A stretch of 64,000 bases of DNA from Flavobacterium cutihirudinis (GCF_003385895.1 NZ_QRDQ01000008.1:926354-990353); one strand, 5' to 3'. Counted from the stretch's first letter, positions 48,796 through 58,142 are shown. Numbers and translations: made by a program. The notes: a model not told the origin generated them from the letters alone.

Positions 48796-51672
48796 ATGAA
48801 AAAAACTTTACTCTCATTTTTTCTTTTGTTATCCGGAATGCTTTTTGCGCAGCAGCAAACAGTTACGTATTCTGTGAGTCCGGCTACTTTCGAAGAAAAC
48901 ACTTCAATAACAATAACAATCAACGGAAGCAGTGTAAACGAAGCAACTTGGGGAGTTACAGATCACGCTCTTTATATGTGGGCATGGGCGTTTGATACCA
49001 ATGATACTACCCAAAAAGGAACACCAAATGTTGGTACATGGGAAGCTTCAAGCGATGCAAGCAAGTTTACTTACAATGCGGCTTCAGACACTTATACAAA
49101 AACCATTACACCAACTACCTATTATAATATAACAGGAATTGGTAGGATAGGTTTTTTGATAAAAGCTAAAAATGGTACTGGCGATAAAAAATCACAGGAT
49201 ATTCTGGTAGAAGTTGGTTCTTTTCAGGTAACATTGACTTCTCCGATAGAAAACAGTACTACAATATTGGCTTCGGGTGCTAATTTCAATGTTGCGGCAA
49301 CAAATACAAACGGTGCAGCAAGTTATACTTTAAAGGCAAACGGAACTACGATCAATACAAATGCTAGTACATCTAGCTATAGTTTTAATGACACGAATAT
49401 TACAGAAAATAAAAGCTATGAGCTAACAGTAGTTCAAGGAGCGACAACAATTAGTAAAAAGTTTTCGGTTGTTGTAAATCCGAATACGGTTTTAGAAGCT
49501 ATGCCAGCAGGTTTGGTTGACGGAATAAATTATAATGCTGCAGATGCAACAAAAGCCACTTTGGTTTTAGATGCACCTTTAAAGGACTTTGTATATGTTG
49601 CAGGAAGTTTTAATAATTGGCAGCCTACAACAGCTTATGCAATGAAAAAAGACCCGACTTCAGAGAAATTTTGGTTAGAGTTGACGGGTTTGGTTTCCGG
49701 CGCAAATAACACTTATCAATATTGGGTTGTAGACAATACTCCGCTTGCAAATTCGCCTTCAATGGTAAAAACAGCAGATCCTTATTCGACTTTGGTTTTG
49801 TCACCTTATGATGATCCTTACATTCCTGCATCTTCATATCCAAATTTACCAGCTTATCCAGCAGGACAAAATTTTGAAGTTACTGTTCTTAAAACAGGAC
49901 AGACACCATACAATTGGCAGGTAACCAATTTTGAAAAGCCGGAAAAAGATAAATTAGTTGTTTATGAGGTTTTGGTTCGTGATTTTGATGCAAATAGAAG
50001 TTATCAAAATCTAATTGATAAAATAGATTATTTTAAAAATCTTAAAATAAATGCAATTGAATTAATGCCGGTAATGGAATTTGAAGGCAATGAAAGCTGG
50101 GGTTACAATACTTCTTTTCATATGGCTTTAGATAAATTCTACGGAACTTCGGATAAATTAAAAGAGTTTATTGATTTATGTCATCAAAACGGAATTGCAG
50201 TAATTCTGGATGTGGCATTAAATCATGCTTTTGGAAGAAACCCAATGGTAAGAATGTGGATGAATGATCCTGATGGAGATGGTTTTGGTTCGCCTACAGC
50301 TGAAAATCCTTATTTTAATACTGTTGCAAAACATTCATATAGTGTTGGAGAAGATTTTAATCATCAGTCGTTAAAAACACAATATTATGTAGAGCGCGTA
50401 ATCAAACAATGGATTGAAGAGTATAAAATTGATGGTTTCCGTTGGGATTTAACAAAAGGTTTTACACAAGCTTGTACTGCTTCAGACGAAAGTTGTACCA
50501 ATCGTTACCAGCAAGACAGAGTAGATGTTCTAAGAAAATATGCCGATTATTCATGGGGCATTGATCCAACGCATTATACTATTTTCGAGCATTTAGGAAA
50601 TGATGATACAGAAGAGCAACAATGGGCAAATTATAGAGTGAATGAAACGCCAAGTAAAGGAGTAATGATGTGGGGGAAAATGACTGATCAGTACAGCCAA
50701 TTGGCAATGGGATATGCATCAAATAGTAACATTACAAGAATGACAAGTGCTAGTCGTGGTTTCACTGCAAATCGTTTGATGGGTTATGCTGAAAGTCATG
50801 ATGAAGAACGTTTAATGTACAGAAATTTGCAATATGGAGCTTCAGCAGGAAGTTATAATGTGAAAACATTAAATACTGCGCTTTCAAGAATGTCTGCAGT
50901 TGGAGCGGTTTCTTTATTAATTCCTGGTCCAAAAATGATTTGGCATTTTGGAGAATTAGGTTGGGATGATTCAATTTACACTTGTAGTAACGGAACTATA
51001 AATGATACTTCTACCACTATTGGAGGAGATTGCAAATTAGATACTAAACCGCAACCACAATGGACTGAGAATTGGCTTGGAGATACAAATCGTAATAAAA
51101 TCTATAACGATTGGTCAAAAATGATTAACCTGAAAGTAACTGAACCGGTATTTTTAGGAACAGCTACAATGGCAAATGCAAATACATTAACAATAAACAT
51201 TAAAATAACAAACAGTAGTTTGGCAACTACACAATTAAAAGATGTTTTGATAATTGCCAATCTTGATGTTACGGCGAAAAATGTTGCAACAGGTTTTCAA
51301 TATACAGGAACTTGGTACAATTTAATGGATAATACAACTTTAAGCGTTACTGATGTGAATGCTACGATAAGTTTAGCTCCTGGAGAATATAGAATTTATG
51401 GAAACAAAACGGCCAATTTGGCAATTCCTGATTTTGAAAAAGGAAGCTCTGTTAATTTATATCCAAATCCGGTAGGTAATTATTTTAAATTGAATGTTGC
51501 TGCATCAAAAGTTCAGGTGTATGCGTTAACGGGTCAATTGGTGAAAAGTTTTAATTCAAATGGAAATATAGATTTTCAGTTTGGAGTAAGTGATTTAAGT
51601 ACCGGAATGTATGTTGTCAAAGCGTACGACGAAAACAATGCAATTCAGGTAATGAAATTCATTAAAAAATAA
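48796..51672 (+). CDS. Secreted GH13 alpha-amylase with T9SS type A C-terminal domain
   Basis: The 958-aa protein has a signal peptide (KKTLLSFFLLLSGMLFAQ). N-terminal Ig/CBM-like domains follow, including a CBM48/E-set-like segment (KDFVYVAGSFNNWQPTTAYA, residues about 258-277). The GH13 barrel has region I VILDVALNHAFG, region II IDGFRWDLTKG (Asp nucleophile), region III IFEHLGNDD (Glu) and region IV YAESHDEER. The last 75 residues (VNLYPNPVGNYFKLNV, ...VQVMKFIKK-type end) form a type IX secretion sorting domain. It would attack starch outside the cell. It shares an operator-like box with susC although the peptide cluster separates them. Confidence 0.93.
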   Translation: MKKTLLSFFLLLSGMLFAQQQTVTYSVSPATFEENTSITITINGSSVNEATWGVTDHALYMWAWAFDTNDTTQKGTPNVGTWEASSDASKFTYNAASDTYTKTITPTTYYNITGIGRIGFLIKAKNGTGDKKSQDILVEVGSFQVTLTSPIENSTTILASGANFNVAATNTNGAASYTLKANGTTINTNASTSSYSFNDTNITENKSYELTVVQGATTISKKFSVVVNPNTVLEAMPAGLVDGINYNAADATKATLVLDAPLKDFVYVAGSFNNWQPTTAYAMKKDPTSEKFWLELTGLVSGANNTYQYWVVDNTPLANSPSMVKTADPYSTLVLSPYDDPYIPASSYPNLPAYPAGQNFEVTVLKTGQTPYNWQVTNFEKPEKDKLVVYEVLVRDFDANRSYQNLIDKIDYFKNLKINAIELMPVMEFEGNESWGYNTSFHMALDKFYGTSDKLKEFIDLCHQNGIAVILDVALNHAFGRNPMVRMWMNDPDGDGFGSPTAENPYFNTVAKHSYSVGEDFNHQSLKTQYYVERVIKQWIEEYKIDGFRWDLTKGFTQACTASDESCTNRYQQDRVDVLRKYADYSWGIDPTHYTIFEHLGNDDTEEQQWANYRVNETPSKGVMMWGKMTDQYSQLAMGYASNSNITRMTSASRGFTANRLMGYAESHDEERLMYRNLQYGASAGSYNVKTLNTALSRMSAVGAVSLLIPGPKMIWHFGELGWDDSIYTCSNGTINDTSTTIGGDCKLDTKPQPQWTENWLGDTNRNKIYNDWSKMINLKVTEPVFLGTATMANANTLTINIKITNSSLATTQLKDVLIIANLDVTAKNVATGFQYTGTWYNLMDNTTLSVTDVNATISLAPGEYRIYGNKTANLAIPDFEKGSSVNLYPNPVGNYFKLNVAASKVQVYALTGQLVKSFNSNGNIDFQFGVSDLSTGMYVVKAYDENNAIQVMKFIKK

Positions 51673-51766
51673 ATACAGTTTTGAAGGATTTTTAGTAGGA
51701 CAAAAAAACTGTGTTTTTGTTTACTGAGTCGCAAAAGGTATTTAAAATTTGGTTAAGTTAGTAGTT

Positions 51767-51802
51767 AAAAGGGCTGTCTATTTTATATAGACAGCCCCTT
51801 TT
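51767..51802. terminator. Bidirectional terminator after the secreted amylase
   Basis: AAAAGGGCTGTCTAT and ATAGACAGCCCCTTTT pair in a long stem with an A-run before and a T-run after, between convergent genes. The GGGCTGTC stem equals that of the susE terminator. Confidence 0.85.
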
Positions 51803-51819
51803 AATTTAAGTAGTTTTGG

Positions 51820-52044
51820 TTATTTTTTCTCGTTGTATTCTCCAATCAAAGAAAAATAACCAAAAGTTCCCAAGCCTAAAACGATTAATGGGGTGAGAAT
51901 GAAAAGAATTATAATTCCAAAAACCAAGTCATCTTGTTTGTCTGATAAAAATTTTGGAAGACCAAACTCAAACACACAAAAGTAAGCGGCTGCAATGGAT
52001 AGTATAATCCACAAAACACCTAAAATTTGTTTAACTGTATTCAT
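51820..52044 (-). CDS. Small DUF6814-like membrane protein
   Basis: The 74-aa protein has two TM helices: MNTVKQILGVLWIILSIAAA at the start and FGIIILFILTPLIVLGLGTF in the second half. It ends FGYFSLIGEYNEKK. The size, the 'FGY..L.GEY' end and the position next to an MHS transporter match DUF6814 proteins of Bacteroidetes. It lies 14 bp after the transporter stop and is probably co-transcribed, perhaps as an accessory subunit. Confidence 0.7.
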   Translation of the reverse strand: MNTVKQILGVLWIILSIAAAYFCVFEFGLPKFLSDKQDDLVFGIIILFILTPLIVLGLGTFGYFSLIGEYNEKK

Positions 52045-52058
52045 ATTATATGTAGGTA

Positions 52059-53552
52059 TTAAAGGTGATTCGTTTTGTTTTTATTGTCAATATAAATCAT
52101 TCCAATTACAAAGCAGATTGAAGCGATAATAATAGGATACCAAAGGCCTTCAAGATAAAACTCTGGTTTTTCATTCGCTTTGGCATGTGTTACAAAATAG
52201 GTCGAAATTGCAGGTAGTAGGCCTCCGAAAATCCCATTTCCAACATGATAAGGAAGAGACATCGAAGTGTATCTAATTTTCGTTGGAAACATCTCAACCA
52301 AAAATGCTGCAATTGGTCCATAAACCATTGTAACAAATAAAACCTGAATGAAAACCAAAAAAATCAACGTCCATTCGTCTTCAGAATTTATTTTGACAGT
52401 AATGCTGCTTTGAGATTCTTTTTTATCGGTAAAATCTGTTTTCTTTTCGATATACGAAGTTCCGTCCGTAAAGGTTTTAGAAATTGTAGTTACAGTGTCG
52501 TTATTTTTAATTTCAGTCTTTTGAGTTGTTTTTTCAGCAATTTCTGTTTTCTGCAGAATGTCAGTTGTGTTGTACATTGCTTTGTAGATTGGTCTGTAGA
52601 ATAAAATTGCTAACAACATTCCGCCCATCATAATGTGTTTTCGGCCAATTTTATCACTTAGCCACCCAAAAAATATAAAAAAAGGAGTCCCTATCAATAA
52701 TGCAATTCCGAGCAATTCATCAACTTGTGAAGAGTCAATATTCATAACTGTTTTCATGAAACTCATGGCGTAAAATTGCCCAGTGTACCAAACAACACCT
52801 TGACCCATTGTGGCACCAAATAAAGCCAGCAAAACAAATTTTAGATTATATCGGTTTCCAAAACTTTCTTTCAGCGGATTTGTGCTTGTTGTTCCTTCTT
52901 TTTTCGCTTTCGCAAAAACCGGAGACTCATCCATATTTTTGCGGATCAAGTACGAGACACCAACCATTACAATCGAAACCCAAAAAGGAACACGCCAGCC
53001 CCAAGTGTCAAAATCTTCTGCAGATAGAATATTTTTCGTGGCCAAAATGACCATTAAGGATATAAATAATCCGACAGTTGCTGTAGTCTGAATCCACGAA
53101 GTCCAATATCCTTTTTGTCCGGCAGGGGAATGTTCTGCAACATAAGTGGCTGCTCCGCCATATTCTCCGCCCAATGCTAGTCCTTGTAATAAACGCAAGA
53201 TCAATACTAATAGTGGTGCCATAAAACCAATTGTCTCGTAGCTCGGAATACAGCCTATTAAAAAGGTTGAGCCACCCATTAATAATAAGGTCGCCATAAA
53301 AGTATATTTTCGGCCAATAATATCACCAAGACGTCCAAAAAATAAAGCACCAAAAGGACGTACTACAAAACCAGCAGCAAAAGTGGCTAAAGTCGATAAA
53401 AATGCCGCGGTTGGATTATCGCTCGGGAAAAATTTTGTCGAGATAACAACTGCTAAACTTCCAAAAATGTAAAAATCGTACCATTCAATCATCGTTCCCA
53501 TTGAAGAAGCCGAAATAACTTTCCAAATACCTTTAGTAGAAGTTTTGCTCAT
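52059..53552 (-). CDS. MHS-type MFS transporter (metabolite:H+ symporter)
   Basis: The 497-aa MFS protein has MGTMIEWYDFYIFGSLAVVI, FFGRLGDIIGRKYTF, RLLQGLALGGEYGGAATYVA, and SDKIGRKHIMMGGMLL. These are signatures of the ProP/ShiA/KgtP-like metabolite:H+ symporter group. The substrate (dicarboxylate, osmolyte or other) is not evident. A hydrophilic insert of about 60 residues with Lys/Thr-rich sequence (EIAEKTTQKTEIKNNDTVTT) sits in the C-terminal half, between TM8 and TM9 by position, longer than usual for the family. It is followed by a small DUF6814-like gene. Confidence 0.88.
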   Translation of the reverse strand: MSKTSTKGIWKVISASSMGTMIEWYDFYIFGSLAVVISTKFFPSDNPTAAFLSTLATFAAGFVVRPFGALFFGRLGDIIGRKYTFMATLLLMGGSTFLIGCIPSYETIGFMAPLLVLILRLLQGLALGGEYGGAATYVAEHSPAGQKGYWTSWIQTTATVGLFISLMVILATKNILSAEDFDTWGWRVPFWVSIVMVGVSYLIRKNMDESPVFAKAKKEGTTSTNPLKESFGNRYNLKFVLLALFGATMGQGVVWYTGQFYAMSFMKTVMNIDSSQVDELLGIALLIGTPFFIFFGWLSDKIGRKHIMMGGMLLAILFYRPIYKAMYNTTDILQKTEIAEKTTQKTEIKNNDTVTTISKTFTDGTSYIEKKTDFTDKKESQSSITVKINSEDEWTLIFLVFIQVLFVTMVYGPIAAFLVEMFPTKIRYTSMSLPYHVGNGIFGGLLPAISTYFVTHAKANEKPEFYLEGLWYPIIIASICFVIGMIYIDNKNKTNHL

Positions 53553-53865
53553 AAAACTGTTTTGTATACTTAATATTAATTAAATAGTAAAAATATAGTT
53601 TTACGAATATAGAAGATAATTTGTTATTCACTTAATACTTTTTTAACAAAAGGAATGTATTTATTGACTTTTGTGTTTTTAGTAGTATATGGATTATAAA
53701 GCAGTTAAAAGTTAGAATAACTGAAAGTATACAAAGTAGAAAGTGCGACGGTTCTTAAAACTTAAAAAACAAAACTTTGTGAGCCTTTGTGTAAATCTTA
53801 GTGTTCTTTGTGGTAAAACGAAAAAGGTATAAAAACAAAAAACCCACTCAGTTGAGTGGGTTTCG
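53553..53865. other. 313-bp spacer, terminator and dispersed repeat, no gene
   Basis: No credible coding sequence. Around 53768-53818, CTTTGTGAGCCTTTGTGTAA then ATCTTAGTGTTCTTTGTGGT is a degenerate relative of the dispersed 'CTTTGCGAACCTTGCG' repeats at 22350-22418. The rest holds the transporter's upstream region (minus strand) and the tRNA terminator at 53840-53863. Confidence 0.6.
53830..53863 (-). terminator. Terminator of the tRNA-Phe gene
   Basis: On the minus strand AACCCACTCA and TGAGTGGGTT form a 10-bp stem, followed by TTTTTTGTTTTT. It starts just after the tRNA 3' end. Confidence 0.85.
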
Positions 53866-53938
53866 TGGTACCTCCAGGGATCGAACCAGGGACACATGGA
53901 TTTTCAGTCCATTGCTCTACCATCTGAGCTAAGGTACC
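53866..53938 (-). tRNA. tRNA-Phe (anticodon GAA)
   Basis: The 73-nt cloverleaf on the minus strand has acceptor stem GGTACCT/AGGTACC, D-loop TAGCTCAGATGGTAGAGCA, anticodon loop CTGAAAA (GAA), a T-loop GGTTCGATCCC and discriminator A. The CCA end is not encoded (CG follows). It is a single tRNA gene, with its terminator directly downstream. Confidence 0.96.
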
Positions 53939-54010
53939 GTGCTCATTGCGGGTGCAAATATATAACCATTTTTGGTTTATGCAAAACATTTTTTTAAAAA
54001 AATCAATTCG

Positions 54011-54018
54011 TATCTTCG
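54011..54018 (+). promoter_or_regulatory. TAnnTTCG -7-like box upstream of coaX
   Basis: TATCTTCG lies 19 nt before the coaX ATG. It differs from TAnnTTTG at one base and has no clear -33 TTG. Confidence 0.4.
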
Positions 54019-54037
54019 CATAAACAAAAAAGTAAAT

Positions 54038-54769
54038 ATGATTTTAACGGTTGATGTTGGAAATACCCGAATTAAAGCTGCTGTCTTTGAGGGTGGTACC
54101 GCTTTAGAAGTTTTTGTTTTTGATAAAAATGAACTCGAAAAAAAAATCACAACTATTTTAAATAAATTTCCAATTTGTTCAGATTTGGTTGTTTCTTCGG
54201 TGGGAAAAATTGAAAAAGAAGCCTTTTTGAGTTTCGAAAACCTCGTTAAAGTTCATTTTTTTACTCATGAAGATATTTTTCCATTTCATAATAAATATGC
54301 AACCCCAAAAACATTAGGCATTGACCGAATGATTCTTGCAGCGGGAGCAACTTTGCAATTTCCTAAGCAAAACAGATTAGTTATTGATGCCGGCACTTGC
54401 ATAACCTACGATTTTATCGACGAAAATGATAATTATTTAGGTGGAGCAATATCTCCCGGTCTTCGTTTGCGATATGAAGCGCTTCATAATTTCACAGCCA
54501 GACTGCCTTTGCTTGAATTGGAAATGCCGGATTCATATGTAGGAAATTCAACTTCACAGGCGATACATTCAGGAGTTGTAAACGGATTCGTCTATGAGAT
54601 AGACGGTTTTATCGATGAATATAAAGCAAACTTTTCAAATTTTATAATAATTTTAACGGGAGGTGATGCAGAATTTTTGGCTAAACGATTAAAAAATACC
54701 ATATTTGCCAATTCAAATTTCTTACTGGAGAGTTTGGACCAAACATTTCAATATAAAAACCGACAATGA
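54038..54769 (+). CDS. coaX: Type III pantothenate kinase
   Basis: Read from ATG 54038, MILTVDVGNTRIKAAVFEGG, the protein is 243 aa; an upstream ATG in frame would add an atypical tail. The ASKHA-fold motifs are DVGNTRIK (phosphate 1), GIDRMILAAGA, IDAGTCITYDFID, and IILTGGDAEFL. Type III enzymes use K+ or NH4+ and ATP to phosphorylate pantothenate, the first step of CoA synthesis, and are insensitive to CoA feedback. It overlaps the next gene by 4 bp (ATGA), opening the coaX-OMP-lptC run. Confidence 0.95.
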   Translation: MILTVDVGNTRIKAAVFEGGTALEVFVFDKNELEKKITTILNKFPICSDLVVSSVGKIEKEAFLSFENLVKVHFFTHEDIFPFHNKYATPKTLGIDRMILAAGATLQFPKQNRLVIDAGTCITYDFIDENDNYLGGAISPGLRLRYEALHNFTARLPLLELEMPDSYVGNSTSQAIHSGVVNGFVYEIDGFIDEYKANFSNFIIILTGGDAEFLAKRLKNTIFANSNFLLESLDQTFQYKNRQ

Positions 54770-55995
54770 TTAAAAAAATTATAATAAGTGCTTGTCTACT
54801 TGTTTCATTCGTTTCATTCGCTCAGCAAGGTACTGCATCACCGTATTCTTTTTACGGAATTGGAGATTCAAGATTTAAAGGAACTCTTGAGTTTAGATCT
54901 ATGGCAGGAGTTGCCGTTGAGCAGGACAGTATTCACCTGAATATCGATAATCCTGCTAGTTATGCAAGTTTAGGACAAACTACTTTTTCTGTCGGAGGAT
55001 CTTTTGGAACATCTACATTAAAGACAGATAACGAATCTTCGAAAGCGCAACGAGCAACTTTTGATTATTTAGCATTGGGAATTCCGATGGGTAAATTTGG
55101 CGCGGCTATTGGTTTGGTTCCGTTGTCTTCTGTTGGATATAAAATCGTCGACGATAATAGTGCTGTTACTGATGGTGTAAATAGTCAGTTTGAAGGAAAA
55201 GGAGGAGTTAATAAAGTGTTCTTTGGTTTAGGTTATAAAATTATGCCAAACTGGAATATTGGAGCTGATATGCAGTACAACTTCGGAAAAATTACCACTC
55301 AGAGTGTTGAAGGGATTACCAATGTTCAGAGTTTCTCAACTGAAACGAATTTGTCTGAGTTGTCTGGTGTTAATTTTAATATTGGTACGATGTATCAAAA
55401 GAAAATAACAAAAGAACTTAATATTTATACAAGTTTAAATTATACTTTCGGAAGCACATTAAATTCTACAAATACACGTGTTATTGTAGTTTCTTCAGAT
55501 CCTGATCCGTACCTTCCGGATGTAAAAGATACGAAGTTAAAATTACCAAACAAATTGACTTTTGGAGCTGGTATTGGTCATGCTAGAAAATGGCTTGTAG
55601 GTACTACATTGGCTTTTCAGGGTGATGGAGAATATGCGAATTATTATAATTCTGCAGATAATGTTCGTTACGAAAAATATTCAAAATATGCTGTTGGAGG
55701 TTACTATATTCCAAATTATACTTCATTTACAAGTTATTTCAGCAGAGTTACGTACAGAGCCGGTTTTAAATATGAAAAATTGGGTCTGATTGTTAATAAT
55801 GAGTCTATCAATGATGTTGGACTTACTGTTGGAGCTGGTTTTCCAATTACGGGTACTTTTTCTAACGTAAACGTTGGGCTTGAATTTGGTAAAAAAGGAA
55901 CTACAGCTGCTGGCTTAATTCAGGAAAATTACTTTAATATGAACGTGAGTTTTTCTTTCAACGACAGATGGTTCGTGAAAAGAAAAATTGACTAG
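54766..55995 (+). CDS. Outer-membrane beta-barrel protein, possibly OmpP1/FadL-like
   Basis: The 409-aa protein has the signal peptide MIKKIIISACLLVSFVSFAQ. The mature part has alternating beta-strands rich in Gly, Tyr and Phe, with AQQGTASPYSFYGIGDSRF near the start and NIDNPASYASLGQTTFSVGG, and ends FNMNVSFSFNDRWFVKRKID. The start of the mature protein resembles flavobacterial OmpP1/FadL-type barrels. The substrate is unknown. It overlaps coaX by 4 bp and precedes lptC by about 50 bp. Since coaX is cytoplasmic, the grouping looks like gene packing rather than a pathway. Confidence 0.72.
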   Translation: MIKKIIISACLLVSFVSFAQQGTASPYSFYGIGDSRFKGTLEFRSMAGVAVEQDSIHLNIDNPASYASLGQTTFSVGGSFGTSTLKTDNESSKAQRATFDYLALGIPMGKFGAAIGLVPLSSVGYKIVDDNSAVTDGVNSQFEGKGGVNKVFFGLGYKIMPNWNIGADMQYNFGKITTQSVEGITNVQSFSTETNLSELSGVNFNIGTMYQKKITKELNIYTSLNYTFGSTLNSTNTRVIVVSSDPDPYLPDVKDTKLKLPNKLTFGAGIGHARKWLVGTTLAFQGDGEYANYYNSADNVRYEKYSKYAVGGYYIPNYTSFTSYFSRVTYRAGFKYEKLGLIVNNESINDVGLTVGAGFPITGTFSNVNVGLEFGKKGTTAAGLIQENYFNMNVSFSFNDRWFVKRKID

Positions 55996-56033
55996 ACAGT
56001 TATTTATCTTTTCTTAAGCTCATTACAATTTAC

Positions 56034-56041
56034 TACATTTG
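56034..56041 (+). promoter_or_regulatory. TAnnTTTG box just upstream of lptC
   Basis: TACATTTG matches the -7 consensus and lies 4 nt before the lptC ATG, the same close spacing as at 3940. It would give a near-leaderless lptC transcript if used. Confidence 0.35.
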
Positions 56042-56045
56042 GCGA

Positions 56046-56597
56046 ATGAATTTACCAAAAAGATATAGTATAAATATTCTTGCAGTTCTGGCGGTAACGC
56101 TGTTTTTTGGATGCGAAAGCAATTTTAAAGAAGTTCAGAAAATAAACTTTTCAGAATTTGTTCCAGGAAGTGATGCTGATACTGTAAATATTAAGTATAC
56201 GGATTCTGGCCGAATTACAGGTGTTCTGAAAAGTCCTAAAATGCTGGATTACTCAAACCTCGAATTTCCTTTTACAGATTTTCCAAAAGGTATCGATGTG
56301 ACATTGTATGATAAAAAGCAAAAGCGAACTTTTATCCGATCAAATTATGCTGTGTCGTACAAAACTACCGGAATAATAGATTTACAAGGAAAAGTAAGAA
56401 TCACATCAGAAGAAGGGCAGGTTTTGGAGACAGAGCAGCTTTATTTCGACCAAAAAAATGAATGGTTCTATACCGAGAGAAAATTCAAGCTTACAGATGC
56501 TAAAGGAGTTTCAAACGGTCAAGGTATAGATTTCAGTAAAGACTTTAAGGTGATTAATTCACAGCGAATCAGCGGTGAAATTGAATCCAACGAATAA
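56046..56597 (+). CDS. lptC: LPS export periplasmic protein LptC
   Basis: The 183-aa protein has a lipoprotein-like N-terminus (INILAVLAVTLFFGCESNF, Cys23) instead of the TM anchor of enterobacterial LptC. The beta-jellyroll LptC/OstA-like domain has IKYTDSGRITGVLKSPKMLD, GIDVTLYDKKQKRTFIRSNY and TEQLYFDQKNEWFYTERKFK. It carries LPS from the LptBFG inner-membrane complex to LptA/D. The downstream small gene overlaps or follows closely (11 bp). Confidence 0.88.
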   Translation: MNLPKRYSINILAVLAVTLFFGCESNFKEVQKINFSEFVPGSDADTVNIKYTDSGRITGVLKSPKMLDYSNLEFPFTDFPKGIDVTLYDKKQKRTFIRSNYAVSYKTTGIIDLQGKVRITSEEGQVLETEQLYFDQKNEWFYTERKFKLTDAKGVSNGQGIDFSKDFKVINSQRISGEIESNE

Positions 56598-56607
56598 AAA
56601 TAATATT

Positions 56608-56802
56608 ATGAGTTATTTAAAATATACACAATACGTTTACATCTTGTTTGCTGTCTACTTTATCTATGACGGAGTAACAAAATTAAACGAAAACAACGAA
56701 GGTTATCCGCTAAGTTTTGTAATCGCGGGAATGGCAATTTTTATGTTTTTCTTTAGAAGAAGATTTGTCAAGAGATTTGACGACCGTAACAAAAAACAGT
56801 AA
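56608..56802 (+). CDS. Small membrane protein of unknown function
   Basis: The 64-aa protein starts at ATG 56608, MSYLKYTQYVYILFAVYFIY; a longer frame from 56575 would overlap lptC and is not preferred. It has two hydrophobic segments (residues about 8-20 and 37-50, SFVIAGMAIFMFFF) and a basic tail RRRFVKRFDDRNKKQ. It sits 10 bp after lptC and 3 bp before the CNNM-type gene, so it is part of the run. Not recognised as a named family. Confidence 0.6.
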   Translation: MSYLKYTQYVYILFAVYFIYDGVTKLNENNEGYPLSFVIAGMAIFMFFFRRRFVKRFDDRNKKQ

Positions 56803-56805
56803 AAA

Positions 56806-58065
56806 ATGGAAATTAGTATTATAATACTATGTTTAATACTATCAGCCTTTTTTTCGGGAATGGAAATAGCTTTTATTTCCTCCAATAAAATTTATCTTGA
56901 GATAGAAAAGAAACAAGAAAACTTTCTATCAAAAATCCTCGTTAAACTTACCGGAAATCCCTCCAAGTTTATAGCTGCAATGCTTATTGGTAACAATGTA
57001 GCATTGGTTGTTTATGGGTTTTACATGGGCGATTTAATCCTAAGTTGTATTGTAAACTTAGGATTTCATTTTTCTAGCCTTACCAGTTTGGTTATTCAGA
57101 CTGCTTTGTCCACCTTTATTGTTTTGCTTACTGCGGAGTTTTTGCCGAAGGTGTTTTTTCAGATCTATGCCAATTCGCTGATTAAGTTTTTTGCTCTGCC
57201 GGCGTATCTTTTTTATCGTCTGTTCTATTATATATCGACCTTTTTTATTTGGATTTCAGATTTCGTTTTGCGAAAATTCTTTAAGACCGAAGGCGATCAG
57301 GTTCAGCTGTATTTTAGCAAAATTGAACTTGGAAATTATATAACAGAGCAAATGAATGCTGTTGAAGATGACGAGGAAGTCGATTCTGAAATTCAGATTT
57401 TTCAAAATGCATTAGAATTTTCGGGTGTAAAAGCACGCGATATTATGACACCGAGAACAGAAATTGTAGATATTGATTTGTTTCAGACTGTTACGGAGCT
57501 TAAGGATCTTTTCATAGAAACGGGTTATTCTAAAATTGTGGTAAGTCAGAATTCGCTTGACGATATTGTGGGTTATGTGCACTCATTTGATTTGTTTAAA
57601 AAACCAAAAACGATAAAATCAGTATTGATGACAGTTGAGTTTGTTCCTGAAACAATTTTGATTAAAGACGCTTTGAATCTTTTGATCAAAAAAAGGAAAA
57701 ACGTTGCTGTTGTTCTGGATGAATATGGCGGGACTTCCGGAATTATTACCATAGAAGATATTGTCGAAGAGCTCTTTGGAGAGATAGAAGATGAGCACGA
57801 TTTAGACGAAGAATTAATTGAACAAGAACTAGGTGAGGGTAAGTATTTGTTTTCTACTAGATTAGATGTTGAGTATTTGAATGAAACCTACAAATTGGAT
57901 ATTCCGGAGGAAGATTCATATGGGACTTTAGGTGGTTTTATTGTGAATTCTACGAAGGAAATCCCGCAAAAAGGTGACAAAATCGTGATTGACAAGTTTA
58001 GTTTCATCATAGAAGAGGCTACAAATAAGAAAATAGAATTGGTAAAAATGACTATAAAAGAGTGA
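56806..58065 (+). CDS. CNNM/CorC-type hemolysin family protein (DUF21, CBS pair, CorC_HlyC)
   Basis: The 419-aa protein has an N-terminal DUF21/CNNM domain (about 1-175) with TM segments (LCLILSAFFSGMEIAFISSN, KFIAAMLIGNNVALVVYGFY). Two CBS domains follow (about 205-325: VKARDIMTPRTEIVDIDLFQ, VLDEYGGTSGIITIEDIVEE), then a C-terminal CorC_HlyC domain (about 335-419). The family is linked to Mg2+ or Co2+ efflux/homeostasis; the older name hemolysin C is misleading. It follows the small membrane protein by 3 bp. Confidence 0.9.
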   Translation: MEISIIILCLILSAFFSGMEIAFISSNKIYLEIEKKQENFLSKILVKLTGNPSKFIAAMLIGNNVALVVYGFYMGDLILSCIVNLGFHFSSLTSLVIQTALSTFIVLLTAEFLPKVFFQIYANSLIKFFALPAYLFYRLFYYISTFFIWISDFVLRKFFKTEGDQVQLYFSKIELGNYITEQMNAVEDDEEVDSEIQIFQNALEFSGVKARDIMTPRTEIVDIDLFQTVTELKDLFIETGYSKIVVSQNSLDDIVGYVHSFDLFKKPKTIKSVLMTVEFVPETILIKDALNLLIKKRKNVAVVLDEYGGTSGIITIEDIVEELFGEIEDEHDLDEELIEQELGEGKYLFSTRLDVEYLNETYKLDIPEEDSYGTLGGFIVNSTKEIPQKGDKIVIDKFSFIIEEATNKKIELVKMTIKE

Positions 58066-58134
58066 TTTTTTTTAATTATTAAAAAAATTGTTGAAAATAA
58101 AACGCTAGTTGTATTGTTATTAACTAGATAATTG

Positions 58135-58142
58135 TATTTTCG
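58135..58142 (+). promoter_or_regulatory. TAnnTTTG-like box upstream of the foldase gene
   Basis: TATTTTCG stands 31 nt before the ATG at 58174 and resembles the -7 box with one deviation; TTG at 58110-58112 region is at a plausible -33 distance. Confidence 0.35.

Noticed and set aside
53866..53938. tRNA-Phe as an integration site for a mobile element.
   Set aside because: No integrase, no duplicated tRNA end and only core genes on both sides.
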